This document shows, piece by piece, positions 44,830 through 53,029 of a stretch of DNA of 64,000 nucleotides. A program made the position numbers and the translations under genes. The stretch is from Anaerolineales bacterium (GTDB taxonomy: Bacteria; Chloroflexota; Anaerolineae; Anaerolineales; UBA4823), in the NCBI GenBank assembly GCA_003105035.1, contig PQAL01000003.1, positions 1 to 64,000 of the forward strand, in the 5' to 3' direction. The notes beneath the pieces were generated by a model, which saw nothing but the letters and a program-made list of their open reading frames with translations, was not told the origin of the DNA and ran no database searches. The stretch's first letter is position 1; every line of letters begins with the position of its first letter.

Positions 44830-46222
44830 AATTCATCTCTCCTATCATCATATTTGACGATCTCTCTATTGACTGCCTGACTTGTCGGATTTCTAGAGCC
44901 ATGCTTTTATCATAATATGGTTTGCCGTCCCTATCAACTATCCATATCCCATTGCCCCACTCTCCAGAATATGGGTTATAAGTGCAGCGTGGGTAAGGCG
45001 CAGAGCGAAAATCTACCCGGCCTTGCGCGGCTGCTTCAGCCAGAGGTCTGCAATCAAAGCATACATAGCGGTATTCGCAATCCTGGCAGACAGCCACATG
45101 GTCTTTAGTGGTATGCCATATACCCTGGAGTTCTGAACAGCAAATAACCTCACAGAGGTTGTTTTGAGCCAGGTAGTTCCCAAGGATATGTTCCCGGGCA
45201 AATATGCATGGCAGGATATCACCAAATTCTGTAATCACCAATTTACCATTTAGGCAAGAATGGCGCGATTTATAATGGGCAATCTTCTTTCTACTAGCTT
45301 TAAAAAGGGGGGTCAGCATGAATCCGTACTGGATTAGAGTCTTATCGACGGGTTGAATCAGGCTTTTTTCGCCCCGACCATTTGGTCGAACTAGATCGGG
45401 TTTTCTCCCATGCAAACCCATTTTCCGTATGAATGACTTTGTAGATTCAACAGATTCTTGATTGGCTTTCATAACTACAGTCTCCACCCTTGTTTCAACA
45501 CCAAATTTCTTCAACAACGCCAGGGAGCTAACTGTTTTTGCATAGCTGCCGGGAGTTTGGGTGACACTATTGTGAATAATTGGATCATCTGAATAAAGTG
45601 ATACTGCCACCTTGATCCCCATCTCTTTTATCTTGAGTATGTTATCGGGAGTGAGCAGGGTCGCATTGGTAAAGATTTCAACAGATGAATATCCAACCTT
45701 TTTTGCAAATCCGGCCAACTCAATAACTGTTTCACCTTTTTCACCCCGATATAAAAGCGGCTCACCACCAATAAATTGACAAGCCTTACACCCAAGTTCT
45801 CGTGCTTGCTTGATCACTCTCAGCCAGTCTTTATACAACATCCGAGACTTCGGTTGAGCGATCGAAGGGGAAAAGTCTTTCGTCAACAAATCGCCCCGGC
45901 TGTTTTGAGGCATGGAATTGGTATAACAGTGAATGCATCGCTGATTACACTCATTTGTCGCGATTTCAAACCACATGAACTTTAGATGGTCATTTTCCAT
46001 TGACCTGGGTAATTCCTGCGGGCAAGCACGTTCAATCTCACCAGCAATACCCATAGAGACAAGTGCGTGCCAATATTGATCATCTTCCACTTTGTATGCA
46101 CATACTTTACAGCCTTGACTATTTATAGAGTAAACAAGGCCTGAGTTGGTATCCATGATGGCGCCTCGCAAGGCGCCCTTAATGAGATACACACCATCTT
46201 TTAAGCTATATTTTGGTGCCAT
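44819..46222 (-). CDS. radical SAM/SPASM peptide-modifying enzyme with PqqD-like N-terminal domain
   Basis: The 467-residue protein has the radical SAM motif CNQRCIHC (C92, C96, C99; CX3CX2C) and a SPASM domain with C323, C339, C379, C382, C388, C391 and C413 for auxiliary [4Fe-4S] clusters. Residues 5-65 (LKDGVYLIKGALRGAIMDTNSGLVYSIN...) resemble PqqD-type peptide-binding domains that grip the precursor leader. Such enzymes make thioether or C-C crosslinks in RiPPs. The next gene is a cysteine-rich peptide, a likely substrate. The product structure is unknown. Confidence 0.88.
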   Translation of the reverse strand: MAPKYSLKDGVYLIKGALRGAIMDTNSGLVYSINSQGCKVCAYKVEDDQYWHALVSMGIAGEIERACPQELPRSMENDHLKFMWFEIATNECNQRCIHCYTNSMPQNSRGDLLTKDFSPSIAQPKSRMLYKDWLRVIKQARELGCKACQFIGGEPLLYRGEKGETVIELAGFAKKVGYSSVEIFTNATLLTPDNILKIKEMGIKVAVSLYSDDPIIHNSVTQTPGSYAKTVSSLALLKKFGVETRVETVVMKANQESVESTKSFIRKMGLHGRKPDLVRPNGRGEKSLIQPVDKTLIQYGFMLTPLFKASRKKIAHYKSRHSCLNGKLVITEFGDILPCIFAREHILGNYLAQNNLCEVICCSELQGIWHTTKDHVAVCQDCEYRYVCFDCRPLAEAAAQGRVDFRSAPYPRCTYNPYSGEWGNGIWIVDRDGKPYYDKSMALEIRQVRQSIERSSNMMIGEMNYEG

Positions 46223-46263
46223 CAGGATAAATCAGCCCAAGATCGATCTGGTGATATTTAAAA

Positions 46264-47187
46264 TTACCCTTTTTTGAAATGACCATCTAAGAAATCAAGT
46301 ACCTTTTTTACATTCTCTGGAGTCTCAAACATCGGATCAGCATGCTCGGCTCCTTGTAGCAATTCTAACATCACCTTATCTCTGCCGAGAACACTAGCTA
46401 ATTTCGAGGCAAAATTGATCGATTGTTGAACCGGAACAACTGCATCCATCGTCCCGTGCTGCAAGAAAAACGGGGGTGCACCTTTTCGGATATATGTTTC
46501 AGGGTTGGCTGCTTTGACGAGCTCAGGGACTTCGATAATCGTGTGCCCCAGTAACAGTGATTCGGGTGAATTCGGCCCGCAGTGCAACTGGTCATCCGGC
46601 GGTTTTAGCCCATTTTCTTCCAGTTGAGCATCCATCTTCATAAAATCATTCGGCCCGTACCAAGAAATAACTGCTTGAACATTGCATTGTTGCTCCGGAT
46701 TCCCTAATTCTTTATCCTCAAGCTCTGCTATACCCTCAGAGACCCCCAGCATGGAGGCAAGGTATCCTCCCGCTGAGCCTCCCCAGGCGGCGACTCGCTG
46801 CGCGTCAATACCGATCCGGTCGGCGTTAGCTCTGATCCAGCGTACAGCAGCTTTCACATCCTGAACTAGGGCAGGAAATTTTGCTTGCCAACTCAGCCGG
46901 TAATTCGTAGCAACAACAGCATATCCTCTCTTAAGCCCTTCCAGCATCGGCACCACCTGCATATCTGCCTTATCGCAGCCCATGAACGCGCCTCCATGGA
47001 GCTGCAGGATCACCGGGTATGGAGCTGGAAAACCGTCTGGAAGATAGATATCCAGCTTTTGTGAGGGTGAGATTGACGCATATGGTATATCGAGCATCTT
47101 GTGTTTAATATGATCGGTATTTGCCTTCGGAGGTGTCTGCTGGATGCCATAATGGGGCGGAGGCGTAAGGGAAATGGTGTCTGTCAT
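46264..47187 (-). CDS. alpha/beta hydrolase (esterase/acetylesterase-like)
   Basis: This 307-residue hydrolase has the oxyanion-hole motif LQLHGGAFMG, the nucleophile elbow AAWGGSAGGYLAS (Ser in GxSxG) and a C-terminal GAEHADPMF with the catalytic His. No signal peptide is seen. It resembles BD-FAE-type feruloyl/acetyl esterases. It is the first gene before the radical SAM and peptide genes, in the same direction with a 41-bp gap. It might act on the same pathway or be a chance neighbour. A secreted paralogue is at 50702. Confidence 0.88.
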   Translation of the reverse strand: MTDTISLTPPPHYGIQQTPPKANTDHIKHKMLDIPYASISPSQKLDIYLPDGFPAPYPVILQLHGGAFMGCDKADMQVVPMLEGLKRGYAVVATNYRLSWQAKFPALVQDVKAAVRWIRANADRIGIDAQRVAAWGGSAGGYLASMLGVSEGIAELEDKELGNPEQQCNVQAVISWYGPNDFMKMDAQLEENGLKPPDDQLHCGPNSPESLLLGHTIIEVPELVKAANPETYIRKGAPPFFLQHGTMDAVVPVQQSINFASKLASVLGRDKVMLELLQGAEHADPMFETPENVKKVLDFLDGHFKKG

Positions 47188-47280
47188 GCTTTCCTCTCTG
47201 TAGATGTTTCAGTGTTCAATATACTCCTAATTTCTCTATAGCAGTTATTTTTCGTTAACAAGCACTAAAGATTTACCACA

Positions 47281-47291
47281 AAACTCAGTTG
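47281..47291. promoter_or_regulatory. AACTCAGTT-type motif shared with the IclR control region
   Basis: AAACTCAGTTG at 47281-47291 matches exactly the motif at 58262-58272 in the IclR/LarA-like control region. It contains the dyad AACT-C-AGTT. It lies in the divergent intergenic region at 47188-47512. Confidence 0.5.
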
Positions 47292-47386
47292 CTGACCGAC
47301 AGAGCAAATTATAAGCACTTCATACGAGTACTCATTCTGTTATACATGAATGTGATTGAGTATTAATAGAATGGACATGCATTTTA

Positions 47387-47415
47387 TTGACAAATGCTTG
47401 AAAATTTGGTATTCT
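47387..47415 (+). promoter_or_regulatory. sigma-70 type promoter of the nitroreductase-CoA transferase operon
   Basis: TTGACA (47387-47392), a 17-bp spacer and TATTCT (47410-47415). A palindrome AGTATTATACT lies at 47421-47431 near the predicted start site. TTTCACCTGA, shared with the IclR region, is at 47443-47452. The first gene starts at 47513 with GGAGGAG upstream. Confidence 0.75.
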
Positions 47416-47512
47416 AACGTAGTATTATACTGTAAAACTCATTTTCACCTGACGGCACTGTGCAACATTACAAATAGAATATTTCCTTATACCCTCATAA
47501 TCGGGAGGAGAA

Positions 47513-48187
47513 ATGTCAGATACATATAGTCTTGTAGATGCTACCATGAAAGTTATCCTGGATCGGCGTAGCATCCGCGAATATACGGAGGAGCCAGTCT
47601 CAGCCCAAGACCTAGACCTGATCCTTGAAGCTGCACGCCAGGCACCCTCGGGTGAAAACGCTCAGCCATGGCGCTTCATTGTCGTTACCGATCCGGAGAT
47701 GCGCAAGAAACTTGGCGCACTCGCAGGTGGGGGGAGCGGTCGCCGCTTCACATCCGAATTCGTTACCAAGCAGATGCAGGAGCGCTTTGCCAGCTTACAG
47801 GATGAAGAGAAGAAAAAGGCTGCATTTGAAAAACTGACTTCCGGTAAAGTGTCTGCTTTCCTGGCTGATGCCCCGCTGGATCTGGTTGTCTGTGGCAAGA
47901 AAAATGTCTGGGATATGCCGTTTGACACCTCTGCAGCCATCGAGAATATCCTACTCATGGTGACAGCCCTGGACCTGGGTGCTTGCTGGGTGATTGCCCC
48001 CTGCATTGATATCCGCGATGAAGAACGTATCAAAGCATTGCTGGGTATGCCAGAAGAATTTAAAGCCGTGAGCATAATTTCCATCGGCCATCCCACCCGT
48101 CCCCATCGGCCACGCCCACGCTTGCCTATCAAAGATCTGGTCTTCACCGAAAAATGGGGCGAAGCATATTATAAGGATCAGCCATGA
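47513..48187 (+). CDS. nitroreductase-family flavoprotein
   Basis: The 224-residue protein has the N-terminal FMN-binding RRSIREYTEEPV and QAPSGENAQPWRFIVV, and a C-terminal ALDLGACWVIAP...KAVSIISIGHP, all typical of NfsB/Frp-like nitroreductases. It would be an FMN-dependent NAD(P)H oxidoreductase. It heads an operon with a two-subunit CoA-transferase and a ferredoxin, so its natural role may be reducing an enone- or enoyl-type intermediate rather than a nitro group. Confidence 0.9.
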   Translation: MSDTYSLVDATMKVILDRRSIREYTEEPVSAQDLDLILEAARQAPSGENAQPWRFIVVTDPEMRKKLGALAGGGSGRRFTSEFVTKQMQERFASLQDEEKKKAAFEKLTSGKVSAFLADAPLDLVVCGKKNVWDMPFDTSAAIENILLMVTALDLGACWVIAPCIDIRDEERIKALLGMPEEFKAVSIISIGHPTRPHRPRPRLPIKDLVFTEKWGEAYYKDQP

Positions 48188-48651
48188 ACGATAAAAAAAC
48201 CATCCCCCTCGATTACGCCAACGGATTGATCTATGAGCTGGAAAAAGCTTTTTGGGATGAACGCGGGCGGGGTGCACGCTTCCGCATGACCACTGTCGGC
48301 CGGCAATATTACCGTGAACGCATCCGCCCAGCCCTTGAAGCCCCTGATCTGGAGCAAATCCTGAAAACCGTGCAAGCAACCCTGGAGTCTGAAGGTATCG
48401 CCGGGCAGGTCTCTTATGACCAGGATGGTCGCTTGCTAAGGCTGACAGTCAAAGGATGCCTTCACGGGCAGGTCGAAGACCGCATGACCTCCCACGGGAT
48501 CGAGCCATTTACCTGTGTTCCGGCTAATCTGATTGTCCTGGCAGTTGAGGAAAAGCTCGACCGTCCAATTGAGCTGGCCGAGATAAAGAAGGACGAAAAT
48601 GGCTGCCATTTATTGTTGGTGCTGTTCGACAAGCGACCTTCCCTCGATTAA
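48184..48651 (+). CDS. unknown protein in the CoA-transferase operon
   Basis: This 155-residue soluble protein overlaps the nitroreductase gene by 4 bp (ATGA) and precedes the CoA-transferase by 8 bp, so it is a genuine operon member. It has conserved-looking elements (LTVKGCLHGQ, then PFTCVPANLIVLAVEEKLDRPIELAEIKK) with two cysteines that could bind a metal or cofactor. I do not recognise the family. The Cys/Glu layout recalls V4R-like small-molecule-binding domains only loosely. Confidence 0.7.
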   Translation: MNDKKTIPLDYANGLIYELEKAFWDERGRGARFRMTTVGRQYYRERIRPALEAPDLEQILKTVQATLESEGIAGQVSYDQDGRLLRLTVKGCLHGQVEDRMTSHGIEPFTCVPANLIVLAVEEKLDRPIELAEIKKDENGCHLLLVLFDKRPSLD

Positions 48652-48659
48652 GGACCATC

Positions 48660-49559
48660 ATGTCCAAGTTATCCACCCTACATGACGCAGTAGCAAGCAT
48701 TCCCTCTGGTTCGCACCTAGCGCTCTCTGGTTTTGCCATCACGCGCTGCACCATGGCCTTCGCCCGCGAGGTCATCCGCATGGGGATCAACCATCTGACC
48801 ATCTCCCAATGTGTTGGGGCGATGGATGCCGATATGCTGGTGGGTGCCGGCGCAGTTGACCGGATCATCTACGGCGGTGGTTCACTGGATCGCTTCGGCA
48901 GGCTGAATTGCGTGAATCGGGGAATCGAGTCAGGTACCCTGGCCGCAGAAGAGTACAGCAGCCTGTCGGTCGCCTTCAGGTATCTGGCGGGCGCGCTTGG
49001 AGTTCCATTCATGCCCATCCGCTCCCTGCGCGGCTCCGATCTGATGACCAACCTCAAGGAGCGCTCTTCATCCGAGATTGCCAGTATCACCGATCCATTT
49101 ACCGGGCAAGAGTGGCCGGTCCTGAAGCCGCTCACGCCGGATGTGGCGATCGTTCAGGTGCAGACCGCCGATGAGGAAGGTAACGCCTGCATCCTTGGAC
49201 CACGTTGGGATAATAATGAGCAGGTGCGCGCCAGCCAGCGCGCCATCGTGATCGCTGAGCATGTCGTCTCATGCGAAACCATCTGCCAGGACCCCGAGCG
49301 CACCACCATACCGGGCCTGTTTGTGTCCCACGTGGTTGAGCTACCGTTTTCGGCTCACCCAACCTCGGTCTATCAATCGTATGATTATGATGCGGAGCAC
49401 ATCCAGGCCTATGTAGAAGCCACCCAGACTCCCGATGCTTTTCATGCCTACCTGGATGAATATGTGTATGGGGTTGAAGACCATTGGGCATATCTTGAGA
49501 AGGTGGGTGGTCTTAAGCATCTCAGTCGCCTTAAAGCCGACCCAGTGATGGGATACTAG
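48660..49559 (+). CDS. two-subunit CoA-transferase, subunit A (GctA-like)
   Basis: The 299-residue protein resembles the alpha subunits of glutaconate-type family I CoA-transferases: SGSHLALSGFAITRCTMAFAREVIR, VGAGAVDRIIYGGG and DVAIVQVQTADEEGNACILGP. With subunit B it would move CoA between a donor acyl-CoA and a carboxylic acid. It follows TAAGGACC and pairs with the gene at 49568. The acid is unknown. Aromatic, dicarboxylic or ring-cleavage acids are all possible. Confidence 0.9.
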   Translation: MSKLSTLHDAVASIPSGSHLALSGFAITRCTMAFAREVIRMGINHLTISQCVGAMDADMLVGAGAVDRIIYGGGSLDRFGRLNCVNRGIESGTLAAEEYSSLSVAFRYLAGALGVPFMPIRSLRGSDLMTNLKERSSSEIASITDPFTGQEWPVLKPLTPDVAIVQVQTADEEGNACILGPRWDNNEQVRASQRAIVIAEHVVSCETICQDPERTTIPGLFVSHVVELPFSAHPTSVYQSYDYDAEHIQAYVEATQTPDAFHAYLDEYVYGVEDHWAYLEKVGGLKHLSRLKADPVMGY

Positions 49560-49567
49560 GAGGAGCC

Positions 49568-50332
49568 ATGCCATTCGAATATACCCCCTCCGAATTAATG
49601 GCTGTCGCTGGCGCCCGCGAGCTGCACGACGGAGAAGTCGTCGCGGTTGGGTTGGGCTTGCCGGTCGTGGCGTCTTTCCTGGCCAAGCACACCCATGCCC
49701 CCAAGATGACTATTTTGTTTGAATTAGGGGTGATCGATCCCCAGCCAGTGGACCAGGGGGTTGGGTTAGCCGACCCGCGCGTCTGGTACCGGGCCAATGT
49801 GCTCAGCAGTTTTGTGGATATTCTGGGCGAAGTGCTGCATCGCGGTCGGGTGGATGTGGGCTTCTTAGGTGGCCTTGAGGTTGACCAATATGGCAACCTG
49901 AATACCTCGCTCCTGGGCGACCCAAAAGGAAAATTTCGCCACATGATCGGCAGTGGAGGGGCGAACGATATCGCCTCCTGCGCCAAGCGCACCATTATCA
50001 TCATGCGCCATGAAGAGCGCAAGATCAGGCAGGCTATATCCTTTATCACCAGCCCAGGCTATCTCACCGGGAATGACAGCCGCAGCCAGGCCGGTCTGCT
50101 GGGTGGGCCAAGCCGGGTCATCACCGATAAGGCCATCTTCTCATTTCATCCAGAGACTAAGCAGATGATGCTTTCATCCATCCATCCGGGTATCACCCTG
50201 GAAGAGGTGTTGGGTACCATGGGTTTCAAGCCTGCCGTGCCAGAGCACATCGCATACACCGAGCCACCCACTCCCGAACAGGTGCGCCTGATCCGGGAAG
50301 TCATCGATCCACGCCATATGTACATGGGCTAA
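49568..50332 (+). CDS. two-subunit CoA-transferase, subunit B (GctB-like)
   Basis: The 254-residue protein has DGEVVAVGLGLPVVASFLAKHTHAPKMTILFELGVIDP. The Glu of FELG is at the position of the catalytic glutamate of GctB-type subunits, which forms the glutamyl-CoA thioester. GGLEVDQYGNLNTSLLG and GSGGANDIASCAKRTIIIM are typical of beta subunits. It starts after GGAGGAGCC and lies 8 bp from subunit A. Confidence 0.9.
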   Translation: MPFEYTPSELMAVAGARELHDGEVVAVGLGLPVVASFLAKHTHAPKMTILFELGVIDPQPVDQGVGLADPRVWYRANVLSSFVDILGEVLHRGRVDVGFLGGLEVDQYGNLNTSLLGDPKGKFRHMIGSGGANDIASCAKRTIIIMRHEERKIRQAISFITSPGYLTGNDSRSQAGLLGGPSRVITDKAIFSFHPETKQMMLSSIHPGITLEEVLGTMGFKPAVPEHIAYTEPPTPEQVRLIREVIDPRHMYMG

Positions 50333-50363
50333 GGTACGGTATTCTTACAGGTAAGGGAAGCTT

Positions 50364-50585
50364 ATGCCATACGTTGTAATTGAACAATGCATATCCTGCG
50401 GAGCGTGTGTGTCAGGTTGTGAAAGCAATGCCATCACCGAGGGGGAGACCCAATCCCACATCGATGTGACGATCTGTATCGAGTGTGGCACCTGCCAGAT
50501 GAACTGTCCATCCGATGCAATCATCTTCGTAGTGGAAACCGAGACAGATATACAGCGTGTAACTAATAAAGTGGATCAAAAATAA
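50364..50585 (+). CDS. 2[4Fe-4S] ferredoxin
   Basis: This 73-residue ferredoxin has two CX2CX2CX3C clusters, CISCGACVSGC and CIECGTCQMNCP, typical of clostridial-type low-potential carriers. It closes the nitroreductase-CoA transferase operon and could pair with the nitroreductase, or with an AOR that yields reduced ferredoxin. The ATG follows AGGTAAGGGAAG. Confidence 0.93.
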   Translation: MPYVVIEQCISCGACVSGCESNAITEGETQSHIDVTICIECGTCQMNCPSDAIIFVVETETDIQRVTNKVDQK

Positions 50586-50659
50586 AAATAAGTTCTTTTT
50601 TCTCAATCTCCAGTAAGGTTATTAAATTTTGCGTTCATTGGTAGTTCCTCCTTAAAAAC

Positions 50660-50686
50660 AGAATGCTCCCTGGCCGGGAGCGTTCT
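50660..50686 (-). terminator. intrinsic terminator of the secreted hydrolase gene
   Basis: An 11-bp stem (AGAATGCTCCC / GGGAGCGTTCT, one G-T pair, loop of 5). On the minus strand it is followed by GTTTTTAAGG, so it terminates the gene at 50702-51748. It may also stop the ferredoxin transcript less efficiently. Confidence 0.75.
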
Positions 50687-50701
50687 GCATAATAGCCTTA
50701 T

Positions 50702-51748
50702 TTACTTAAGGTATTTGTCAAGGAAATTTATCACCAGTGCCAGGTTCTCAGAGGTTGTGAACTGCGAACCACCATGCCCTGCACCATCTATCAGTATGAA
50801 AGTTACTTTATCTGCTCCAATAACTGGACTTAATGCATCTGCAAGGTTCTTCCCTTGTATGGGTGGAATATTACAATCCGCTGAACCATTTTGGATGAAG
50901 AAGGGAGCATCATCAGGCGTGATGTAGTTCATTGGATTTGTGGTTTTTACCAGGTCAGGCACGGTCTGGATGGGGGTACCTACCAATTGGGATTCTGGAG
51001 AGCTAGCATCATTGTGATTTTGTGGACAATTAGTGCCGGCAAACTGCTCGTCCATAGCCAGAAAGTCAATCGGACCAAACCAGTCTACCACTGCCTGTAC
51101 GCAGCTGGATTGATCAGCATTTCCTAAGTCAGCACCTTCCAGTTCAGTCACGCCACAGGTAGTACCAAGCAATGAAACCAGATTACCGCCTGCAGAAGCT
51201 CCCCAGGCACCGAATTTATCTGGATTCAGGTTATATTTGTCTGCATTCGCTCGCAAGAATCGCACAGCGGCTTTGGCATCATTAATTTGCGCTGGATATT
51301 TGGCTTCACCGCTTAAACGATAATTTATGCTGGCAACTGCGTAACCGTCTGCAAGTAACTGGTCCACACCAGCCAGGCCTGTTCCATCACTTTTATCACC
51401 CATCATGAATCCACCTCCATGAACCATGATCACCACAGGGAAAGGTCCACTACCCGTGTTAGGAATATAGAGGTCAAGTTTATCCGTTGGCGAAACTGTC
51501 GTGTAGGCTAAGTCCGCATATGTTGGTGCAACAGAAGCAATTGTGCCTGAGCTCGCAGGATTGCCAGGTCCGCCTTGGGGCATGACATTGGTTGGTTGTG
51601 TTGCTTGTGCAGCTGTTGGCTCTATTGGGGTTATCGATGGTGTTGCATGCGTAGCAACCGTCCCGCATCCCGTTGTACCAAATGCCAGGAATAGCGATAT
51701 GGTAATTGTTGCCAAATAAAAAAAACACTTTTGATATAGATTTTTCAT
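50702..51748 (-). CDS. lipoprotein alpha/beta hydrolase (esterase-like)
   Basis: The 348-residue protein has a lipoprotein-type signal ending TTGC (Cys28), a Thr/Pro-rich linker and a hydrolase domain. That domain carries VIMVHGGGFMMGDKSDG (oxyanion hole), AWGASAGGNLVSLLG (Ser nucleophile) and IDGAGHGGSQF (His). It is a paralogue of the cytoplasmic-type hydrolase at 46264. It probably cleaves esters on extracellular sugars or polymers. It is transcribed alone. Confidence 0.9.
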   Translation of the reverse strand: MKNLYQKCFFYLATITISLFLAFGTTGCGTVATHATPSITPIEPTAAQATQPTNVMPQGGPGNPASSGTIASVAPTYADLAYTTVSPTDKLDLYIPNTGSGPFPVVIMVHGGGFMMGDKSDGTGLAGVDQLLADGYAVASINYRLSGEAKYPAQINDAKAAVRFLRANADKYNLNPDKFGAWGASAGGNLVSLLGTTCGVTELEGADLGNADQSSCVQAVVDWFGPIDFLAMDEQFAGTNCPQNHNDASSPESQLVGTPIQTVPDLVKTTNPMNYITPDDAPFFIQNGSADCNIPPIQGKNLADALSPVIGADKVTFILIDGAGHGGSQFTTSENLALVINFLDKYLK

Positions 51749-51902
51749 TTTATCCTCGTTTTAATTTTGTTTAATCGCATTTAGCGTTATCAAAGGCGCA
51801 GTTGAATATCGCCCTTATTTCGATATAAACCTTAATTATTTATCTATGGATAGATATGGGCTTCCTGATCAGAAACTCATAATGCCACTGGTGTGATTAA
51901 GA

Positions 51903-53009
51903 TCAAAATCCCAGGACATACTCACCGATGTCTAGATCCTTTTGTAATGTTTGCAGTGCTTTTTGCACTCCCGGTGTGATCTCGATCCCTTCTGCCTGGT
52001 TATGTAAAGTGTTGTAATATTCCTTCTCCCCTGCTGTATAGATGCGCGGCTGGTCGGAGACTTTGCGTGACGCACGCAGCTCGCGCATCATATTACCGGT
52101 GCTGTGTTTGAATTCGTTCAATGGGACGAAGTTTTCTACATTGATCGCCAGGAAAAAGTGCCCGATACGCAGAAATTGGGTTTTCCCTTCGTGATCCTTA
52201 TCATGCAGCATGGAAAGATAAGCCCCGCTCTGGAAAGCGGCTGAGAAGATCTCGACGAAGGTTGATAATCCGTAGCCTTTATGCCCTCCCATCGCTTCAC
52301 CCGATCCTCCCAGGGGAAGTAAAGCTACCTGGTTGGCATTCATATTGGCAATGATCTGGCTGCTCTCAGTTACTGAATTGCCCTGGGCATCGATCACCCA
52401 GCCTTCGGGAATAGGTTTACCAGCACGGGCAGCGACCTCGATCTTACCCCGCGGGATGACCGATGTGGCCGCGTCGTACATATACGGAAATTCTTCATCG
52501 GTGGGGGCTGCCACCGCGATCGGGTTGGTCCCCAGCATCGGCTCCGTTCCAAAGGTGGGAGCGGTAGATGGGTGGGCATTGGTTACACTCAGCCCAACCT
52601 GGCCTTCCTTCACAGCCATTAGCGGGTAGTAACCTGCCACACCGTAGTGGCTGGAGTTGCGCACTGCCACGGCACCTAGGCCATATTGTTTGGCTTTTTG
52701 GATAGCGATGCGCATCGCCTGTGTTCCCACCACCATCCCCATCCCGTTACCCCCATCGACCACTGCCGTGGTTGGGCTTTCTTTGACTACTTTCCAATTC
52801 GTTAGCGGAAGCTGAAGGCCAGCCTTGATCCGTTCGTGGTACATCTTTAGATGGGCCACACCATGCGACCGTACCCCCCATAGGTCAGAGGTGATCAACA
52901 CGTCTGCAATGATCGTGGCGTCTTCTGTGGGAATCCCCATTTTCTCCAGGGCTAAGATCATGAATCGGATTAAGTCCTTAACTGGTACGCGCACGTTTTC
53001 CTCTGTCAT
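51903..53009 (-). CDS. Ldh2/malate-lactate dehydrogenase-family oxidoreductase
   Basis: This 368-residue NAD(P)-dependent enzyme has IADVLITSDLWGVRSHGVAHLKMYHERIKAG, VRNSSHYGVAGYYPLMA (catalytic-site His) and GGHKGYGLSTFVEIFSAAFQSG. The Ldh2 family (malate, lactate, ureidoglycolate, 2,3-diketogulonate) is structurally distinct from classical LDH. As the last gene of the LarA-GlcDF operon it could oxidise the 2-hydroxyacid that the LarA-like enzyme racemises. Confidence 0.92.
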   Translation of the reverse strand: MTEENVRVPVKDLIRFMILALEKMGIPTEDATIIADVLITSDLWGVRSHGVAHLKMYHERIKAGLQLPLTNWKVVKESPTTAVVDGGNGMGMVVGTQAMRIAIQKAKQYGLGAVAVRNSSHYGVAGYYPLMAVKEGQVGLSVTNAHPSTAPTFGTEPMLGTNPIAVAAPTDEEFPYMYDAATSVIPRGKIEVAARAGKPIPEGWVIDAQGNSVTESSQIIANMNANQVALLPLGGSGEAMGGHKGYGLSTFVEIFSAAFQSGAYLSMLHDKDHEGKTQFLRIGHFFLAINVENFVPLNEFKHSTGNMMRELRASRKVSDQPRIYTAGEKEYYNTLHNQAEGIEITPGVQKALQTLQKDLDIGEYVLGF

Positions 53010-53029
53010 TGCATTCTCCTAATCTATTT

